A DNA stretch of 16,118 bases from Acidiferrobacter sp. Its GTDB lineage: Bacteria > Pseudomonadota > Gammaproteobacteria > Acidiferrobacterales > Acidiferrobacteraceae. Of the stretch, positions 13,959 to 16,118 are shown piece after piece. The notes below the pieces were generated by a model that saw nothing but the letters and a program-made list of their open reading frames with translations, ran no database searches and was not told the DNA's origin. Made by a program: the position numbers and the translations under genes. The stretch spans positions 1-16,118 of the forward strand of contig DAHWGZ010000025.1 of NCBI GenBank assembly GCA_027335965.1. Direction: 5' to 3'. The number at the start of each line of letters is the position of its first letter. Within the stretch, counting starts at the first letter, position 1.

Positions 13959-15019
13959 TGGTGGCCCCCAACGCCTTCAAGGGGACCTTGTCGCCCCTCG
14001 AGGCGGCGCGCTCCATGGCCCATGGCGTGGCCCAGGCCTGCCCGGGGCGGCCGGTGCTGTTGCGGCCGATGCCCGATGGCGGCGACGGGACCCTCGAGGT
14101 CCTGACGCGCGCGCTGAAGGCCGAGACGCGGTTTTTCGAGGTCCCGGACAGCTGCGGTCGCATGCGCGCCGCGCCTTTCGGGCTGATCAACCGCCGCCAG
14201 GGGGCGGTGGCCTTCATCGAGAGCGCGCAGGTCATAGGCCTCTCCCAGGCCGATTGTCCATTCGCGACGCGCTCCACGGAGGGCCTCGGGCGGCTCGTGC
14301 GCCATGTCCTCGATTGCGGGGCGCGCACCATCTACCTTGGTCTCGGGGGCAGCGCCACATGCGATGCCGGAGTCGGCCTGTTGGCGGCGTTGGGGGTCCG
14401 TTTCGCGGGTCTCGCGCACCCGGATCTCGCGGTCCTGGACCGGATGGGCGGCGTGGATGTCGGGGGTCTCGATCGCCGGTTGACGCGCGTCCGGCTGCTG
14501 GTTTTGAGGGATGTCGCCAACGGCCTCACCGGTCCTTCGGGGGCGGTCGTGTTTGCCGCGCAGAAGGGCGCTACGCCGGCCCTGCTCGCCGACGTCGACC
14601 GCCGCCTGCGCATCGCCGCCGATCGCCTGGAGTCGGCGTTCGCGGTCTCTGTCCGGGGGCGCCCCGGGAGCGGGGCGGCGGGCGGCCTCGGTTTCGCGTG
14701 CGCGCTCCTCGGCGCGCGTCTGGTCCCCGGCGCCGCCATGATCGCGCGCCTGACCGGTCTGTCCGCCGCCATCGCGACCGCGGGCCTGGTCTTGACCGGC
14801 GAGGGGGCCTTCGATGCCCAGACGGTTTATGGGAAGGGCCCGCAGCTGGTGGCGGCCTATGCGCGCCGTCTCGGTCGGCCCGTGTACCTGGTGTGCGGGC
14901 GCATCGACGACTCGCACGCGCCGCTTGCCGAATATTTCGCGAGGCGCGTGAGCCTGCCGCCCGGTCGATCCGCGGCCGAGGCCTTGAGCGCCGCGGTGGC
15001 GTCCCTGCTGGCCGCCTGA
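13940..15019 (+). CDS. Glycerate 2-kinase, GarK/GlxK class
   Basis: This enzyme phosphorylates D-glycerate with ATP to 2-phosphoglycerate, feeding glycolate or glycerate carbon into central metabolism. The 359-residue protein carries the class motifs: VVVAPNAFKGTLSPLEAA near the start (Lys14), PMPDGGDGT (43-51), LGLGGSATCDAGVG (around 134-147), DVANGLTGPSGAVVFAAQKGAT, GSGAAGGLGFA and LTGEGAFDAQT (Gly287-Glu288-Gly289), then GKGPQLVAA. Length is slightly below the family norm of about 380. The start is inferred as GTG at 13940, overlapping the DUF2905 gene by 19 nt; GTG 13958 would trim six residues. No strong ribosome-binding site is visible, which fits coupled translation. No glyoxylate carboligase or tartronate reductase gene is in the window. 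Confidence 0.93.
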   Translation: MDHTPVVVAPNAFKGTLSPLEAARSMAHGVAQACPGRPVLLRPMPDGGDGTLEVLTRALKAETRFFEVPDSCGRMRAAPFGLINRRQGAVAFIESAQVIGLSQADCPFATRSTEGLGRLVRHVLDCGARTIYLGLGGSATCDAGVGLLAALGVRFAGLAHPDLAVLDRMGGVDVGGLDRRLTRVRLLVLRDVANGLTGPSGAVVFAAQKGATPALLADVDRRLRIAADRLESAFAVSVRGRPGSGAAGGLGFACALLGARLVPGAAMIARLTGLSAAIATAGLVLTGEGAFDAQTVYGKGPQLVAAYARRLGRPVYLVCGRIDDSHAPLAEYFARRVSLPPGRSAAEALSAAVASLLAA

Positions 15020-15072
15020 ATCGATCCGGCCCTTTTCTTCCCAGGCTTTGCGGCTACGCTTAAAAGAGGGCC

Positions 15073-15087
15073 GGGCAGTCGTTGCCC
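15073..15087 (+). repeat. Short hairpin between glycerate kinase and pilU
   Basis: GGGCA (15073-15077) pairs with TGCCC (15083-15087) around loop GTCGT. Without a T-run it is not a clear terminator. The 122-nt gap also has a weak promoter-like pair, TTTTCT (15033) and TACGCT (15055), with a 16-nt spacer. Confidence 0.3.
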
Positions 15088-15141
15088 AATGACTCGTAGT
15101 CCGGCTTGCGCGCATCGTTCCTGAAATGAAGTGAGGATGTC

Positions 15142-16118
15142 ATGACACCCGAACAAGCCACCGCCAGCCTGCATGGCCTATTGCGATTCATGTTGAGCAA
15201 AAACGCCTCCGATCTGTTTTTGTCCGTCGATTTCCCGCCCGCCATAAAGCTCGACGGCAAGATGACGCCCGCCGGCCAGCAGCGCCTCACGCCGATCCAC
15301 ACCAAGGCGTTCGCCCACGCCATCATGAACGACAAGCAGCGCCAGGAATTCGAGGCCGAAAAGGAATGCAATTTCGCCATAAGTCCGCCCGACATCGGTC
15401 GTTTTCGCGTGAACGTGTTCGTTCAGCAGGGCCATGTGGGCCTCGTGCTGCGGACGATCACGAGCAAGATTCCGGCGTTCGACGATCTGAAGCTGCCCAC
15501 GGTGTTGCGCGACGTGTGTCTTACGAAGCGCGGGCTCGTGATCCTGGTCGGCGGCACGGGTTCCGGGAAATCGACCTCGCTCGCGGCGATGATCGATTAC
15601 CGCAATGAAAACTCCCATGGCCATATCATCACCATCGAAGACCCCGTGGAGTACGTGCACCGCCACAAGAACTGCCTCATCACCCATCGCGAGGTCGGGG
15701 CCGACACGCATAACTGGTTCGCGGCGCTGAAAAACACGCTGCGCCAGGCCCCCGATGTGATTTTGATTGGCGAGATCCGGGATCGCGAGACCATGGAGTA
15801 CGCGATCGCCTTTGCCGAGACCGGGCACCTGTGCATGGCCACCCTGCACGCCAACAGCGCCAATCAGGCCCTGGACCGGATCGTGAATTTTTTCCCCGAG
15901 GAACGGCGCAATCAGCTGCTGATGGATCTGTCGCTGAACACGCGCGCCATCGTCTCCCAGCGGCTCATCCCGCGCGCCGACGGACAGGGGCGCGCGGCGG
16001 CGGTCGAAATTTTGCTCAATACGCCTCTGGTGGCGGATCTGATCTTCAAGGGGGAGGTCCATTCCTTGAAGGAGGCGATGGCGAAGTCGCGCGAGCAGGG
16101 CATGCAGACCTTCGATCA
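15142..16118 (+). CDS. pilU: Type IV pilus retraction ATPase PilU (3' end beyond window)
   Basis: PilU is a hexameric ATPase of the GspE/PilT superfamily that assists PilT in pulling back type IV pili, giving twitching, adhesion and DNA uptake. It acts at the cytoplasmic face of the inner membrane. The 325 codons present show the N-terminal domain (MLSKNASDLFLSVDFPPAIKL), Walker A GGTGSGKST (137-145), the Asp box IITIEDPVEYVH, Walker B DVILIGEIRDRET (Glu211) and the His box ETGHLCMATLHANS. The stretches HNWFAALKNTLRQAPDV and NFFPEERRNQLLMDLSLN with IVSQRLIPR favour PilU over PilT. The ATG at 15142 follows GAGGA (15133-15137). pilT, its usual upstream partner, is not upstream; it could lie beyond the right edge. 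About 50 residues are missing at the C-terminus. Confidence 0.93.
   Translation, partial: MTPEQATASLHGLLRFMLSKNASDLFLSVDFPPAIKLDGKMTPAGQQRLTPIHTKAFAHAIMNDKQRQEFEAEKECNFAISPPDIGRFRVNVFVQQGHVGLVLRTITSKIPAFDDLKLPTVLRDVCLTKRGLVILVGGTGSGKSTSLAAMIDYRNENSHGHIITIEDPVEYVHRHKNCLITHREVGADTHNWFAALKNTLRQAPDVILIGEIRDRETMEYAIAFAETGHLCMATLHANSANQALDRIVNFFPEERRNQLLMDLSLNTRAIVSQRLIPRADGQGRAAAVEILLNTPLVADLIFKGEVHSLKEAMAKSREQGMQTFD

Noticed and set aside
13514..15115. A 533-residue open frame on the minus strand across glycerate kinase
   Set aside because: It is an antisense shadow in GC-rich DNA; the plus-strand genes have full family motifs.

Overview
The window is GC-rich chromosomal DNA. It most likely comes from an acidophilic, chemolithotrophic iron- and/or sulfur-oxidising gammaproteobacterium of the Acidiferrobacter / Acidithiobacillus type. 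That placement is an inference from gene content: a rusticyanin-like blue copper protein, a four-haem TsdB-TsdA-like cytochrome, a UreI/AmiS-like channel, the divergent uvrA-ssb pair and a PilU ATPase. No single gene proves the species.

Layout. (1) 1-1410: the start of uvrA (minus strand, cut by the window edge) diverges from ssb, which ends in a strong intrinsic terminator. (2) 1752-3351: a secreted rusticyanin-like cupredoxin, then a six-helix membrane protein of unknown role. (3) 3352-4922: a gene-free GC-rich stretch ends in a sharply AT-rich regulatory island. It is followed by a UreI/AmiS-like channel with an added signal peptide, a 24-residue single-helix membrane microprotein, and an intrinsic terminator. 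(4) 4923-7067: a long leader, then long-form 2-isopropylmalate synthase (leuA). (5) 7147-8495: a Gly-rich lipoprotein, a gene-free stretch with hairpins, and a Yip1-family membrane protein. (6) 8575-10104: a hairpin, a DUF3096 membrane mini-protein, and, overlapping it by 4 nt, a secreted tetrahaem cytochrome joining a TsdB-like dihaem half to a TsdA-like dihaem half. (7) 10138-15019: a tightly packed probable operon. It runs from a 9-codon mini-ORF with a strong ribosome-binding site, through an acyl-CoA-dehydrogenase-like flavoprotein lacking the usual catalytic glutamate and a cytoplasmic hybrid histidine kinase, to a DUF2905 membrane protein and glycerate kinase. (8) 15142-end: pilU, cut by the window edge.

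How the parts may work together. Rusticyanin and the tetrahaem cytochrome are both exported electron-transfer proteins and suit periplasmic iron or sulfur oxidation. The UreI-like channel could serve acid acclimation, but no urease or amidase lies in the window. The overlapping gene ends in the 10152-15019 block point to coupled translation and perhaps shared regulation of a flavoenzyme, a signalling protein and glycerate metabolism.

I see no CRISPR array, transposase, tRNA or rRNA. The most promising new points are the missing haem-ligand cysteine in the TsdA-like half, the missing catalytic base in the acyl-CoA-dehydrogenase-like protein, the two tiny ORFs with good ribosome-binding sites, and the signal-peptide-bearing UreI-like channel.
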